Shown: in pieces, positions 9,425 through 18,033 of the stretch | Position numbering within the stretch: position 1 is the first letter of the stretch | Layout: each line of letters opens with the position of its first letter | Virus record (IMG/VR): IMGVR_UViG_3300042562_003535 | Location: 1 to 41,563 of that record | Source of the DNA: a virus | Length of the DNA: 41,563 nucleotides | Reading direction: 5' to 3' (one strand) | Position numbers and translations under genes: made by a program | The notes under the pieces: generated by a model | Seen by the model: only the letters and a program-made list of their open reading frames with translations | What the model was told of the DNA's origin: nothing | Database searches by the model: none

Positions 9425-10527
9425 CAGTCGTTAGAGAATTAGTCACTAGATTAGGTTTTCAAGTCGATCAAAGAGGCGTTGAGCAATTTAATCGCACAAT
9501 CATCGGTTTTAAAACAAAATTTGCCATTGCAGCAACAGCTGCAACTGCATTTGTTGCAAAAACCCTAGACTTTTTCAATGACATTGCAAACGCTACATTA
9601 GATGCCAATGATCTTGCGAAGAGCATAGGCATTTCATTCGAAGAATTTATTAAGCTAAGAAGAGCTGCCGAAGAGTTTAGAATTGATCCAAGTAATTTTG
9701 ATGCTGCCCTTTCAAGTTTGAATAAAATGCTTCAAGATGCTCAATGGGGAATGGGGCAGCTTCAAGAAATCGCTTATTACACAGGGATAGAAATTAGAGA
9801 TAATTTCACTGGTGAATTGAAGAATGCTAATCAATTATTTATCGACATCCTCAAGCATATCAATACTCTTAGCAATGATCGAGATAAATTAAAGGTTGCT
9901 GTCGCTTTCTTCGGTGAAAAAGACGCCCAGAAATATATAGATTTTGCCAAGGCAGCAGGCGATAGCATTGGATTGCTGACAGAAAAACATACCGAATATG
10001 CTAAGGCCTTGAAAGATGGAATCCCAAGTCTAAGCCAATATTCTCGAAATCTAGCGGTTTTTAAAAATCAGCTAACACAACTGACAGAAGTTTTCGTAGT
10101 TAAGCTCTTGCCTGCCATCACTGAGGCTCTTGGAATATTCACCCAAATTTTAAATGGAGATGCTTTTAAAGGCTTTGGAGTGATTGCAGATGTCTTTTCC
10201 ACAGAAGGAATTAAGGGGGGATTTTCATTTATTGCGGATGCGATCAATGAGCAAGTCGCCAAATTATTCGGTGGTGAAACTCTTAACATGGTTAAAAGGA
10301 AAGCAGCTGAAGAAGATGCCTTCTTTTTCAATGCCTTAATAGAGCAGCAAAAACTAGGAAAACTACCTGCTAATTTTAATATCAATACCAAAGTCGATAT
10401 GCAAATTCCACCTGGCACAACTGAACAACAACAAACTGCGATTAAGCAATCTTTTGATGAAGCCTTTGACAATGCCTTCATAGATAAGATTCGAGAAATT
10501 TATAACAACAATCCGCAGGTGGAATAA
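9421..10527 (+). CDS. Tail tape measure protein (short)
   Basis: A protein of 368 aa located directly after the tail chaperone pair. It is almost all helix: an N-terminal amphipathic start (MTVVRELVTRLGFQVDQRGVEQ), a hydrophobic alanine-rich segment at about 35-47 (FAIAATAATAFVAK), then a heptad-rich body and a hydrophobic patch near 225-245 (FVVKLLPAITEALGIFTQIL). Tape measures set tail length and are ejected first. The short length predicts a short contractile tail, of order 50 nm if the usual 0.15 nm per residue holds. Both ends overlap neighbours by 1-4 nt. Confidence 0.78.
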   Translation: MTVVRELVTRLGFQVDQRGVEQFNRTIIGFKTKFAIAATAATAFVAKTLDFFNDIANATLDANDLAKSIGISFEEFIKLRRAAEEFRIDPSNFDAALSSLNKMLQDAQWGMGQLQEIAYYTGIEIRDNFTGELKNANQLFIDILKHINTLSNDRDKLKVAVAFFGEKDAQKYIDFAKAAGDSIGLLTEKHTEYAKALKDGIPSLSQYSRNLAVFKNQLTQLTEVFVVKLLPAITEALGIFTQILNGDAFKGFGVIADVFSTEGIKGGFSFIADAINEQVAKLFGGETLNMVKRKAAEEDAFFFNALIEQQKLGKLPANFNINTKVDMQIPPGTTEQQQTAIKQSFDEAFDNAFIDKIREIYNNNPQVE

Positions 10528-11171
10528 TGGTATTATCTCTACTCTTTGGAAAGAAATATCCAAGCCCCAAAGTTGGATCGATTGATCTTGATGTTACCAT
10601 TCGTGAAGAGCATCGGTTTGCTTCGCGTGTAACGAATTACCCGATTGAAGATGGTACAATCCTATCGGATCACATTATCAACGAACCAGACATATTGGTA
10701 TTGGTTGGGCTTGTTACAGATACCCCCTTAAGTGTTTTCGCTCCTTTCAACCGTTCAATTGATGCGTTTAACCGCCTGATTGCCCTTCATCAATCAAGGC
10801 AACCAGTGACAGTGGTCACAGGATTGAAAGTTTATCAAAACATGGCCATCACAGTTTTAGATGTCCCAAGAGACATGAAAACAGGGCAATCCTTAACGTT
10901 TACCATCGAACTACAAAGGCTTGTCATAGATACCAGCGTTAGATTGCAGCTCGATCAAGGAAACGTATTTGGAGGAGTACAGAATAAGATACCCAGAGAC
11001 ATTGTGGCTTCAAATGCTAATTATCCCCTCATTCAAAACGATCCTATTAACAGCTTAAAAGATCAGGCGTCGAGTGGAATTAATGTTGGAGTCCAGTCCT
11101 TAATTCCTGTTCAACCGACTATTCTTCCCAATGTTTTGGCTAGCAAGAATCTAATTCTAGGGGTGGCATAA
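10527..11171 (+). CDS. Dit-like baseplate/distal tail protein
   Basis: A protein of 214 aa. The N-terminal half has the Dit-like pattern: IGSID-type strand (GSIDLDVTIREEHRFASRVTNY), then PIEDGTILSDHIINEPDIL, LVGLVTD, and a later strand with SLTFTIELQRLVI. In E217-like phages such proteins sit at the tube tip and organise the baseplate hub. The C-terminal 70 residues are low complexity with asparagine and proline. Its neighbours are the tape measure and the plug protein, which fits. Start and stop codons overlap adjacent genes. Confidence 0.65.
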   Translation: MVLSLLFGKKYPSPKVGSIDLDVTIREEHRFASRVTNYPIEDGTILSDHIINEPDILVLVGLVTDTPLSVFAPFNRSIDAFNRLIALHQSRQPVTVVTGLKVYQNMAITVLDVPRDMKTGQSLTFTIELQRLVIDTSVRLQLDQGNVFGGVQNKIPRDIVASNANYPLIQNDPINSLKDQASSGINVGVQSLIPVQPTILPNVLASKNLILGVA

Positions 11172-11491
11172 TGCAGATCATACCTTTTAAAGAACCAGCC
11201 CAATGGCAAGAACAGATCGAATTGGACAGCCAAACCTTTGTTTTATCCTTCAGATGGAACGCCATGAATGAATATTGGGTTATGGACATTTTAACTCGTG
11301 ATTTAGTGCCTATCATTCTAGGGATAAAAGTAGTGTCTAACTACGATTTGACCGCTCAATTTGTCAATGATGGGAAGCCACGGGGGGAAATTGTTTGTCA
11401 AAATATCATTGGAGGAGAAGGAAAAATTCAACGGTTAGACATGGGCGAAGTGACTGAACTCATCTATTACACTCTTGGGGAGTTCGTTTAA
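11171..11491 (+). CDS. Baseplate plug protein (Pam3 gp18-like)
   Basis: A protein of 106 aa and beta-rich. The run MQIIPFKEPAQWQEQIEL, FVLSFRWNAMNEYWVMDIL, then PIILGIKVVSNYDL is the pattern of the small plug proteins named from cyanophage Pam3 gp18, which close the tube tip in the baseplate. It sits between the Dit-like and hub genes as expected. The start overlaps the previous stop and the stop abuts the next ATG. Confidence 0.65.
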   Translation: MQIIPFKEPAQWQEQIELDSQTFVLSFRWNAMNEYWVMDILTRDLVPIILGIKVVSNYDLTAQFVNDGKPRGEIVCQNIIGGEGKIQRLDMGEVTELIYYTLGEFV

Positions 11492-12355
11492 ATGGCAAGA
11501 TTTGATCGAATGGCATCTGTAGAAGTCGGGCTTAGAAATGATACTTTCAATGGTTATATTGGAACGATCAAACTCTCAGCTTTACGTATTTCTTTCTCGA
11601 TACAAAAGAATTTAGCCTGGTCAACCAATACCGCTTCTGTCAAAATTTGGAATCTCAGCCAAGAAAATAGAAACAGGATTAAGGATTATGGAGACCAAGT
11701 TATATTGTCCGCAGGATATAGGCAAGATGCAGGTGAGCAACTCCTTTTCATTGGTAACACCACTCAAGTCAGCCATGCCTACGATCAGCCAGAAATCGTC
11801 ACTACCCTTGATTGTGGAGATGGAGAAAGAGTTCTTAATCAGAAGTCTATTACCGTTAGCTTCAAGGAAAAGGTCCCAGTGCGTCAGGTTGTCCAGACAA
11901 TCGCCGATCAACTTGGGCTATCTATTTCTGAGTTTACTGCTACTGACAACGTTGTTTATGAGCAAGGATTTGAATATGCTGGAATGGGTAAAAATGCCCT
12001 AGACAAAGCAGTTTTAAGACTTGGTTTAAGATGGAGCGTCCAAAATGGAAAGCTTCAAATCATTCCTCAATATGGTACCACCTCAAAGCCTGCGATAGAA
12101 ATTAATGCCGATACGGGCATGATTGGCATTCCTCAACGTTATACAGATAAAAGAGCGGCTGTTTATTTGGATGGCCCTCGCACTGGTTACATTGTTCAAA
12201 CTACCCTTCGACCAGATATTCTCCCAGGCGATAGACTCAATATTAAATCAGAACGCATCGGACTTAATGGCCCTTACGCTGTTTTTTCTATTAAACACGA
12301 AGGTGATCTATTTGGTCCAAATTGGCGATCAATAATGGAAGTGATTTTAGTATGA
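11492..12355 (+). CDS. Baseplate hub protein (gpD/gp27-like)
   Basis: A protein of 287 aa. It begins with a strand-rich domain (VEVGLRNDTFNGYIGTIKLSALRISFSIQK) and ASVKIWNLSQENRNRIKDYGDQVILSAGY, the usual first hub barrel. It continues with VRQVVQTIADQLGL, a second domain typical of hub proteins (GKNALDKAVLRLGLRWSVQNGKLQI), and ends LNGPYAVFSIKHEGDLFGPNW. The hub is a trimer at the end of the tube that carries the spike. Gene order (plug, hub, spike) supports this. Confidence 0.72.
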   Translation: MARFDRMASVEVGLRNDTFNGYIGTIKLSALRISFSIQKNLAWSTNTASVKIWNLSQENRNRIKDYGDQVILSAGYRQDAGEQLLFIGNTTQVSHAYDQPEIVTTLDCGDGERVLNQKSITVSFKEKVPVRQVVQTIADQLGLSISEFTATDNVVYEQGFEYAGMGKNALDKAVLRLGLRWSVQNGKLQIIPQYGTTSKPAIEINADTGMIGIPQRYTDKRAAVYLDGPRTGYIVQTTLRPDILPGDRLNIKSERIGLNGPYAVFSIKHEGDLFGPNWRSIMEVILV

Positions 12356-12573
12356 AGGCAGAACGTTTAGAAGATTTAGGAAGAATAAGAGAAAAACTCG
12401 ACCAGTTACTAAATATTGAATTTTGTGGCTGGGGCGATCAATATAAAAGGGATCAGTTTGTAAATCATTATTTAAATAACGATGATGGCTTAGAAGAATT
12501 AGGTTGGGCTTTATCAAAAGTCCGCGATGGACTCCTTGATTGTTTAACAATAGCACAGGGTGATGAAGAATGA
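12352..12573 (+). CDS. Small hypothetical protein between hub and spike genes
   Basis: A protein of 73 aa starting MKAERLEDLGRIREKLDQLL, from ATG 12352 that overlaps the hub stop as ATGA. An upstream in-frame start at 12322 would overlap the hub gene further and has no better site. The protein is helical and acidic (GDQYKRDQFVNHYLNNDDGLEELGWAL). It overlaps the spike gene by 4 nt. I do not recognise it. A baseplate assembly helper is a guess from its place. Confidence 0.58.
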   Translation: MKAERLEDLGRIREKLDQLLNIEFCGWGDQYKRDQFVNHYLNNDDGLEELGWALSKVRDGLLDCLTIAQGDEE

Positions 12574-13220
12574 CAACGATCACTGATGCTTTAAGACAAG
12601 CAATTCAATTTCAGCTTTATGATGTCCATACCGCTTTGCCTGGCGTCATTGTTTCTTATGACTATACGAAGCAAAAAGCTGAAGTCCAACCGGCATTGAA
12701 AAAGAGTTATTTAGATGGGACTACATTGGATTTGCCTATTTTAAGTAATGTCCCAGTAATTTTTCCAAAAGCAGGCGGTGCTAGTTTGACTTTTCCAGTT
12801 GTTCAAGGTGACACCTGCTTGCTTTTGTTTATTGAAAGGAGTACAGATCTTTGGAAATCAGTAGGAGGCAATGTAGCACCCAACGATCCAAGGAAATTCG
12901 ACCTATCCGATGCTATTGCAATCATGGGGCTTTTTCCTTTTACAGAAAATTCTTTAGCTGAGAACAACTCGGACGTGCTTTTAACTTATAAAAGCTCTAA
13001 TATAAGAATCAAAGAAAGTGGTGACATTCAAATTGAAACTGCTGGTAAAGTAGCGATCGGGAACACCTCTACAGAGGTTCTCGATATTGTCAGTAAAATA
13101 CTAGGAATTTTGACAACCTCGGTGACAACCGCAGTTGGAAACCCAATATTCCAAGGCACAGTGCCGACATACGCCACATTGAAAGCATCTATAGATGCTC
13201 TTAAGGGTACAATCCCTTAA
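12570..13220 (+). CDS. Baseplate spike protein, Gp138 N-terminal OB-fold type
   Basis: A protein of 216 aa. Residues of about 20-110 (LPGVIVSYDYTKQKAEVQPALKK, LPILSNVPVIFPKAGGASLTFPV, QGDTCLLLFIERSTDLW) are the Gp138/gpV-like OB domain that caps the tail tip. Residues of about 120-165 (SDVLLTYKSSNIRIKESGDIQIETAGKVAIGNTS) resemble the repeating beta-helix of spike tips. A short helical C-terminal end follows. It pierces the outer membrane, so a double-membrane host is implied. The gene overlaps the previous one by 4 nt. A 7-bp hairpin (13201-13220) covers its stop codon. Confidence 0.78.
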   Translation: MTTITDALRQAIQFQLYDVHTALPGVIVSYDYTKQKAEVQPALKKSYLDGTTLDLPILSNVPVIFPKAGGASLTFPVVQGDTCLLLFIERSTDLWKSVGGNVAPNDPRKFDLSDAIAIMGLFPFTENSLAENNSDVLLTYKSSNIRIKESGDIQIETAGKVAIGNTSTEVLDIVSKILGILTTSVTTAVGNPIFQGTVPTYATLKASIDALKGTIP

Positions 13221-13248
13221 AAATTACTCAAGTATCCAATAGCCTTAA

Positions 13249-13298
13249 TTAACTCAAATACCCATCTGTAAACGTATTAGGAAACGTTTTTGAGTTAA
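13249..13298. repeat. Inverted repeat in the spike-wedge gap
   Basis: TTAACTCAAA at 13249-13258 pairs perfectly with TTTGAGTTAA at 13289-13298. Inside it, AAACGT near 13270 pairs with ACGTTT near 13283. The gap 13221-13307 is one of the few in the tail operon and has no gene. The structure could be an operator, a processing site or a cruciform. There is no T-tract, so a simple terminator is unlikely. Confidence 0.5.
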
Positions 13299-13307
13299 CG
13301 AGGCTTC

Positions 13308-13670
13308 ATGAAAGATATAGCGCTAGACACAACAACTGGCGATTTACTCTTACAAGATTTTGACTTGCAATTCGTTGAGGATCAAGACCAGATCGCTCAA
13401 AATCTAGCCATTCGCTTGCGCTTTATTTTGGGAGAATGGTTCTTAGATATCACTGCAGGCGTTTCCTATTATCAAGATTTTTTCATCAAATCCCCCAATC
13501 AAATTCGAATGGAAAGTGTTCTCAAACAAGAGATTCTTTCTACTCGAGGCGTAAACCAAATTCTCAGTTTCTCAAGTAATTTTGACGATACACGGCGTAT
13601 TTATTCCGTGACTTTCTCTGTGGACACTGTCCAAGGGCAAATCACGATAACGCAGGAATTACTAACATGA
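13308..13670 (+). CDS. Baseplate wedge protein, gp25/gpW-like
   Basis: A protein of 120 aa with the gp25-like pattern: MKDIALDTTTGDLLLQDFDLQFVEDQDQIAQNL, then RLRFILGEWFLDITAGVSYYQD, with the helix QIRMESVLKQEILSTRGV and a terminal strand. The GEWFLD-x-x-x-GV-x-Y-x-x motif is the family signature. This lysozyme-related but inactive protein links the sheath baseplate ring to the wedges. It overlaps the J-like gene by 4 nt (ATGA). Confidence 0.82.
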   Translation: MKDIALDTTTGDLLLQDFDLQFVEDQDQIAQNLAIRLRFILGEWFLDITAGVSYYQDFFIKSPNQIRMESVLKQEILSTRGVNQILSFSSNFDDTRRIYSVTFSVDTVQGQITITQELLT

Positions 13671-15655
13671 CATTTGGTTTAACCGCTCAGGGATTTAAAG
13701 CTAAACGATTAGTCGATATTCAAACTGATTTAGAAAATCAGCTGCTCGCAGAATTTGGCGATATCAACTTAGATCCGCAATCTATATTTGGCCAGCAAAT
13801 CGGAGTATTTTCAAAGGTTTTAGCCGATCTGTGGGAAAATATGGAAGATGTTTACTTCAGCCAATATCCCAACTCAGCTGAGGGAATTAGCTTAGATAAC
13901 GTCGTTCAATTTAATGGCATTACACGCCTAGCAGCTCAACAAACGAGAGTAACTGGCGTATGTGTTGGATTAGAAGGAACACTGATAAATCAAGGCGCAC
14001 TTGCTAGAATTCCCGATACTGGAGCCGTGTTCTTTGCTAGAGAAAACACAATTATCACTCGAACTCAAGCAGCGGCAGCGACTCTTCAAGTGATTGCACT
14101 GGCAGCTCAACCTTATACCGCATTAATCAATAATCAAGCCTTTAGCTATTCATTACCAGTTATCACTTTCACAGGAAGCTTCGTTGCTTCTAACTCTATC
14201 GTAGTTACTTTGAATGGCGTGGCCTTAGGCGCAGTCCCTTTCACTACAAATAGCGCACTCACAAACGCAGCCATTGCCGCAATGATTGCCACCTCTCCAG
14301 CGGTTTTCTCTGTAGGAACTCCAGCTGGTAATATAATAACTATTATTCCAAATGCTGGATTCAATGTCATAATTAATTCAATTGTGATTACAGGCGGAGT
14401 AAGTCAGCCAACTTATGCCATAACCTATCAGATTCCTGGATCAAACAATTTATTAACGGCAGCTTTGACCTCCGTCATTAATGCAGGCACTCAACCTGTG
14501 ACGGCCATAGATAATATGGACGGAACCATTACCGTAAATGCCGATGATACAGATGTCCCTTTTTCCATTGCTGTTGGAACAAATTTAAATATCACAGCAC
14601 AAGCTACCCCTGTTGTTTTCTTATCTCAGGATTTTGGTCCAATTGTCGCCCCTATTAATACTTTGACCGAAATCCTAACTCCTATTTCTGGTTGGATATC
14701 AATAAATAATCCAAAAGCTGGATTAACAGGCCGTCTTATCGAAACAGACGCAGAATTAAGAATTCGTCGAAATAATTCCTTACGATTATTAGGTGCTGGA
14801 ACCGTCGAATCAATTAGAGCTAGATTGCTTCAGCAAGTTCCCGGAGTCACTTCTGCTTTCGTTTTCGAGAATAGAGATTTGACTCAAGAACCTATTTTGA
14901 TCGTATTAAACCAAGATTTAGTCTCAGGCAACACAATCGTAGTTGTCCTCAATGGAACGACCTTACCAACCGTCACCTTTGCTGTTTCTCATTTAGCCAC
15001 AATGAACGTGATTGCAGCCTTAATTCAAAATCAACCTGAAGTTGTAACGGCAACCGTTGGTGGAACTGCCAATAGAACGATCACGATGAACATGGCTAGC
15101 GCTATCGAAGTGATTATGATTCCTAATGACTTTACCGTTAGTGGAGGGGCTTCACAAGCAACGGCGGTTATTAAAGGGGGAAGATTTCCAAAAAGTTTTG
15201 AAGCTGTCGTACAAGGAGGCACTGATGCTGACGTCGCAAATAAAATCTGGACCACGAAACCAGCAGGTATCCAAACGTTCGGAAATACTGCGTTTACCAT
15301 CACCGACTCACAAGGTGAATTCCAAGTCATCAATTTTAGCCGCCCCACCCCCATCTACATTTGGGTTACGGTTGCCTTAACTCTATATGCGGAAGAAGTG
15401 TTTCCGCCTAATGGCCAGGATTTAGTGGCGGCTGCCATTAATACATATGGATCTAACTTAGGTATAGGCGTAGACGTACTATTGCAACGTGTTCTTGCTC
15501 AGATTTTCAATGTTCCCGGCATTGCCAGCGGAGTGATGCAAATTGCATCCACAAATTTACCAGGTGATAGTCCCCTATTCGGCACGGCAGATATCAGCAT
15601 CGCAGAAAACGAAGTTGCTATCTTTGATCTAACAAGAATAACGGTGACAGTATGA
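13667..15655 (+). CDS. Baseplate wedge J-like protein with three extra domains
   Basis: A protein of 662 aa; usual J-like proteins are about 350-420 aa. The core is clear: N-terminal MTFGLTAQGFKAKRLVDIQTDLENQLLAEFG, GISLDNVVQFNGITRLAAQ, then IETDAELRIRRNNSLRLLGAGTVESIRARLLQ, KSFEAVVQGGTDADVANKIW, and a C-terminal EVFPPNGQDLVAAAINTYG. The excess is a B domain (about 149-314) interrupted by insert copy A3 (about 168-252), plus insert copy A4 (about 414-504) placed between VFENRDLT and GRFPKSFEA. J proteins form the baseplate wedges and bind fibres. The inserts should be surface-exposed. Confidence 0.85.
   Translation: MTFGLTAQGFKAKRLVDIQTDLENQLLAEFGDINLDPQSIFGQQIGVFSKVLADLWENMEDVYFSQYPNSAEGISLDNVVQFNGITRLAAQQTRVTGVCVGLEGTLINQGALARIPDTGAVFFARENTIITRTQAAAATLQVIALAAQPYTALINNQAFSYSLPVITFTGSFVASNSIVVTLNGVALGAVPFTTNSALTNAAIAAMIATSPAVFSVGTPAGNIITIIPNAGFNVIINSIVITGGVSQPTYAITYQIPGSNNLLTAALTSVINAGTQPVTAIDNMDGTITVNADDTDVPFSIAVGTNLNITAQATPVVFLSQDFGPIVAPINTLTEILTPISGWISINNPKAGLTGRLIETDAELRIRRNNSLRLLGAGTVESIRARLLQQVPGVTSAFVFENRDLTQEPILIVLNQDLVSGNTIVVVLNGTTLPTVTFAVSHLATMNVIAALIQNQPEVVTATVGGTANRTITMNMASAIEVIMIPNDFTVSGGASQATAVIKGGRFPKSFEAVVQGGTDADVANKIWTTKPAGIQTFGNTAFTITDSQGEFQVINFSRPTPIYIWVTVALTLYAEEVFPPNGQDLVAAAINTYGSNLGIGVDVLLQRVLAQIFNVPGIASGVMQIASTNLPGDSPLFGTADISIAENEVAIFDLTRITVTV
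14168..14422 (+). repeat. Insert domain copy A3 (in J-like protein, inside domain B)
   Basis: About 85 residues, from FTGSFVASNSIVVTLNGVAL to IINSIVITGGVSQPTYAIT. It shares the FVASNSI and TLNG opening with A2. It interrupts domain B at the same place as A2 does in the sheath, after the first hairpin. Confidence 0.75.
14906..15178 (+). repeat. Insert domain copy A4 (in J-like protein)
   Basis: About 91 residues, from LNQDLVSGNTIVVVLNGTTL to FTVSGGASQATAVIKG. The SHLATMNVIAAL core and ANRTIT motif match A1 of the cement protein. It lies between two parts of the J core that are contiguous in ordinary J proteins. Confidence 0.75.
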
Positions 15656-15658
15656 TAA

Positions 15659-15690
15659 AGACCATTTTGCCGGCATCAACAAAATGGTCT
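15659..15690 (+). repeat. 11-bp perfect inverted repeat after the J-like gene
   Basis: AGACCATTTTG (15659-15669) and CAAAATGGTCT (15680-15690) form a perfect 11-bp stem with a 10-nt loop, four bases after the J-like stop. No run of T follows on either strand, so it may stabilise or process the mRNA rather than end transcription. Confidence 0.6.
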
Positions 15691-15713
15691 ACACGGCCGT
15701 TTGAGAGGTTGAC

Positions 15714-16469
15714 ATGGTTAGAATAACCAATCACGTTCAAAGAGCTATTGCCCTTTTAGCGGGTCAATTTCAACAAAGCCTTGTCGATGGAGAATATAGC
15801 CGTTTTCAAAGGCTTATTCGTGCCTTTGTTACCTCAATGCAAGAAATAGACAACGTCGATCAGGATTTGAAATTCGAACGTTCTTTGGAAACGTCGATTG
15901 GGGATCAGCTTGATGGGATTGGTCAAATTCTTGGACTCGCTCGTTTACCTGATGAATCCGATGAAGATTACAGAGAACGATTGAAATTTCAAATATTTAT
16001 AAACAAGGCAAACGGAACTCCTGAAGAAGTGATTACCGTTCTCCAATTTCTCACTAAAGCGAATCAGATCCGTTATCATGAATATTATCCAGCTGCTTTT
16101 CAAATGTCTACCGATGGATTGGTTTTTCCAGTTCCTCCTGAACAACTCGTCACAGCTATTCAATCTGTCAGTCCAGCGGGCGTTCAATACACTCCAATTA
16201 CTGCAACTTATGGCGTTCCGCTTCCTTTTGTATTTAGCGGTGACCCCATCGTGGATCTACTACTTGTCGCACCTAACGAAGCTGATCCATTTGATTTAGT
16301 AAACTTAGAAATAGACACAGGCGATCTTCTGGCTGTTCAAGCTGGCAGGGTGACTAATCCAGATTTCGGAGGAGGATTTGCCGAATTTGGAACTCCAATT
16401 GACACCACCGGGGCAGGTCAATTAACCGAAGTCATCATGTATAACGGCTCGCAGCCCCCAACACCTTAA
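15714..16469 (+). CDS. DUF2612-type baseplate/tail protein (gpI-like)
   Basis: A protein of 251 aa. The N-terminal helix-rich half (QRAIALLAGQFQQSLVDGEYSRFQRLIRAF, LETSIGDQLDGIGQILGLAR, DESDEDYRERLKFQIFINKANGTPEEVI) is the DUF2612 signature, seen after J in many myophages. It takes the role of gpI, joining wedge and fibre. The C-terminal part is beta-rich and ends with a GxGQLTEVIMYNGSQPPTP-like tail. It starts at ATG 15714 with GAGAGGTT upstream. Confidence 0.75.
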   Translation: MVRITNHVQRAIALLAGQFQQSLVDGEYSRFQRLIRAFVTSMQEIDNVDQDLKFERSLETSIGDQLDGIGQILGLARLPDESDEDYRERLKFQIFINKANGTPEEVITVLQFLTKANQIRYHEYYPAAFQMSTDGLVFPVPPEQLVTAIQSVSPAGVQYTPITATYGVPLPFVFSGDPIVDLLLVAPNEADPFDLVNLEIDTGDLLAVQAGRVTNPDFGGGFAEFGTPIDTTGAGQLTEVIMYNGSQPPTP

Positions 16470-16479
16470 GGAGTTAATA

Positions 16480-16953
16480 ATGGTACTCAAACCTTCAATC
16501 TTACCAGAATGGGCTGAAAACGATGTCGTAGATCCAATATCTGGACAAAACAACGTGCTTGAACCGCCTACTGAAAAGAAATTGGAAGGTTGGGCTCGCT
16601 TAGAATTTCCTCCTCGCAATTGGTTTAACTGGTTATCCAGATACACCTATCGATGGCTTTCTTTCTTAAAACAGCAAGAAGAACAAGCTGTTTTGACAGA
16701 TGGAAATGGGGTAGGTCTTTTCCCTTATGACAACGTTTTAATCACTCTAACTGCCGTCGATATTGCAAATCCCACTCGTTACATCTTTGCCATTGGAGCA
16801 AAAAAAACAGGATTAGCTCCTACTTTGACTGTTATTTCAAATAATACATTGACTCTTGGGGCTGGGACCTTAGCAGGGAACCAAATCGTAAACGGTGGAG
16901 CAGCTACCGATATTCTCGTTTGGGGCCAAACAAAAACCTACCCAACAGCGTAA
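16480..16953 (+). CDS. Tail fibre attachment protein
   Basis: A protein of 157 aa. The start MVLKPSILPEWAENDVVDPISG and the block KKLEGWARLEFPPRNWFNWLSRYTYRWLSFLKQQE are a common N-terminal baseplate-binding motif of phage fibres, here on a short protein. Its second half is beta-rich (VLITLTAVDIANPTRYIFAIG). It is probably an adaptor onto which the following fibre proteins fit. Ribosome binding site AAGGAG at about 16467. Confidence 0.6.
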   Translation: MVLKPSILPEWAENDVVDPISGQNNVLEPPTEKKLEGWARLEFPPRNWFNWLSRYTYRWLSFLKQQEEQAVLTDGNGVGLFPYDNVLITLTAVDIANPTRYIFAIGAKKTGLAPTLTVISNNTLTLGAGTLAGNQIVNGGAATDILVWGQTKTYPTA

Positions 16954-16962
16954 AGGAGACTT

Positions 16963-17592
16963 ATGTCAGTACAAATTCCAGGTTTGCCAGTCGCTTCGAT
17001 TGCCAATGATGGAGATACAACCATCATTAGACAAGGGTTAACCGATAAACAGGTGACCGTTGATAAAGTTCGCTCTATTGACATTTCTCTTTTTCCTACC
17101 TTGCCTACTGGGCAAGCAGTAGCAAGTGATCTCTTTATGGTCAGACGCGCTTCCAATAATTATCAAATTCGATTTGATCAAGTGGGTTTGCCTGCAGGAA
17201 CATTGTGTTGGTTTTATCAAAACGTGGCACCAGACGGATGGTTACCTATCAACTTTTTAGGAGATTGTGTTTTAGCTTTGCGAGGCGGTCTTTATGGCCC
17301 TGCAGGTAATACTGTAGCAGGAACTTGGCAACAGTCAGACGCTACTTTGAATATCAATCAAATCCCTAACCATACTCACAATATCATCTGTGGCAAGGAT
17401 ACTGACAACACAAAAATTACTCACGTGAAAGGAACTCGAAACGATAACCCTTCACCTCGTCCAAGAGCTCCAACGGAAGGAATCGCCGGAGCTGGCACAG
17501 ACGTAAATACCAATCAATGTTTACCACACAATCACGGCGCTTCTTGGAGGCCGTTAGCAGTAGTAGGAATTTTATGCCAAAAACAAGCTTAA
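16963..17592 (+). CDS. Tail collar/fibre protein
   Basis: A protein of 209 aa. Residues of about 85-110 (LPAGTLCWFYQNVAPDGWL) are the typical start of the tail collar domain. It ends with QIPNHTHNI and LPHNHGASWRPLAVVGILCQK. The two HxH-bearing motifs are those used by T4 gp12-like fibres to hold metal ions in a trimeric tip. The N-terminal 80 residues should bind the attachment protein before it. It is likely part of host recognition. Confidence 0.68.
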   Translation: MSVQIPGLPVASIANDGDTTIIRQGLTDKQVTVDKVRSIDISLFPTLPTGQAVASDLFMVRRASNNYQIRFDQVGLPAGTLCWFYQNVAPDGWLPINFLGDCVLALRGGLYGPAGNTVAGTWQQSDATLNINQIPNHTHNIICGKDTDNTKITHVKGTRNDNPSPRPRAPTEGIAGAGTDVNTNQCLPHNHGASWRPLAVVGILCQKQA

Positions 17593-17608
17593 CTAAATAG
17601 GTAACTCA

Positions 17609-17989
17609 ATGGAATGCACTTCATGCGGTGAAAATTGTCCTTTCGTAAAGGCAAAGTTATGTTCTTCGGAAAAGGATTGTCCCAATTATCTGGAGTCCTG
17701 GTGGCAAGAAAATGGGCAGGGTCAACCAAAAATTATCAAAGATTGCGCGCCTAAGCGATTACTTATCCAGCAACAAACTGAAGTGAACCGCATTTTTGCA
17801 CTCCAGCAGTCTATAGAAGAAATGAGAAACAGGTTTCTTATCCTCGAAAGCTCCCTGATACAACTCATTGCTCAAAGTCAAGAATACATCACCCAAGAAA
17901 TCAAACTATTAGAATCCCCAAAGAAGACACCTAACAGACTCAAACCTGAATTAAAGCGTATAACGACGAGTTCTAAAAAAAACGAATAG
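17609..17989 (+). CDS. Cysteine-rich protein with coiled coil
   Basis: A protein of 126 aa. The N-terminus MECTSCGENCPFVKAKLCSS with a further KDCPNYLESWW and KDCAPKR gives seven cysteines in 46 residues, suggesting a zinc-binding or disulfide unit. Residues of about 50-100 are a coiled coil (QQTEVNRIFALQQSIEEMRNRF), then a basic tail (KKTPNRLKPELKR). I do not recognise the family. Its place in the fibre cluster suggests a structural or chaperone role. It has a modest ribosome binding site. Confidence 0.6.
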   Translation: MECTSCGENCPFVKAKLCSSEKDCPNYLESWWQENGQGQPKIIKDCAPKRLLIQQQTEVNRIFALQQSIEEMRNRFLILESSLIQLIAQSQEYITQEIKLLESPKKTPNRLKPELKRITTSSKKNE

Positions 17990-18033
17990 CTTTCATGAAA
18001 TTCGTTTAAAAAAATAACAAGAGGGATAGAAAA

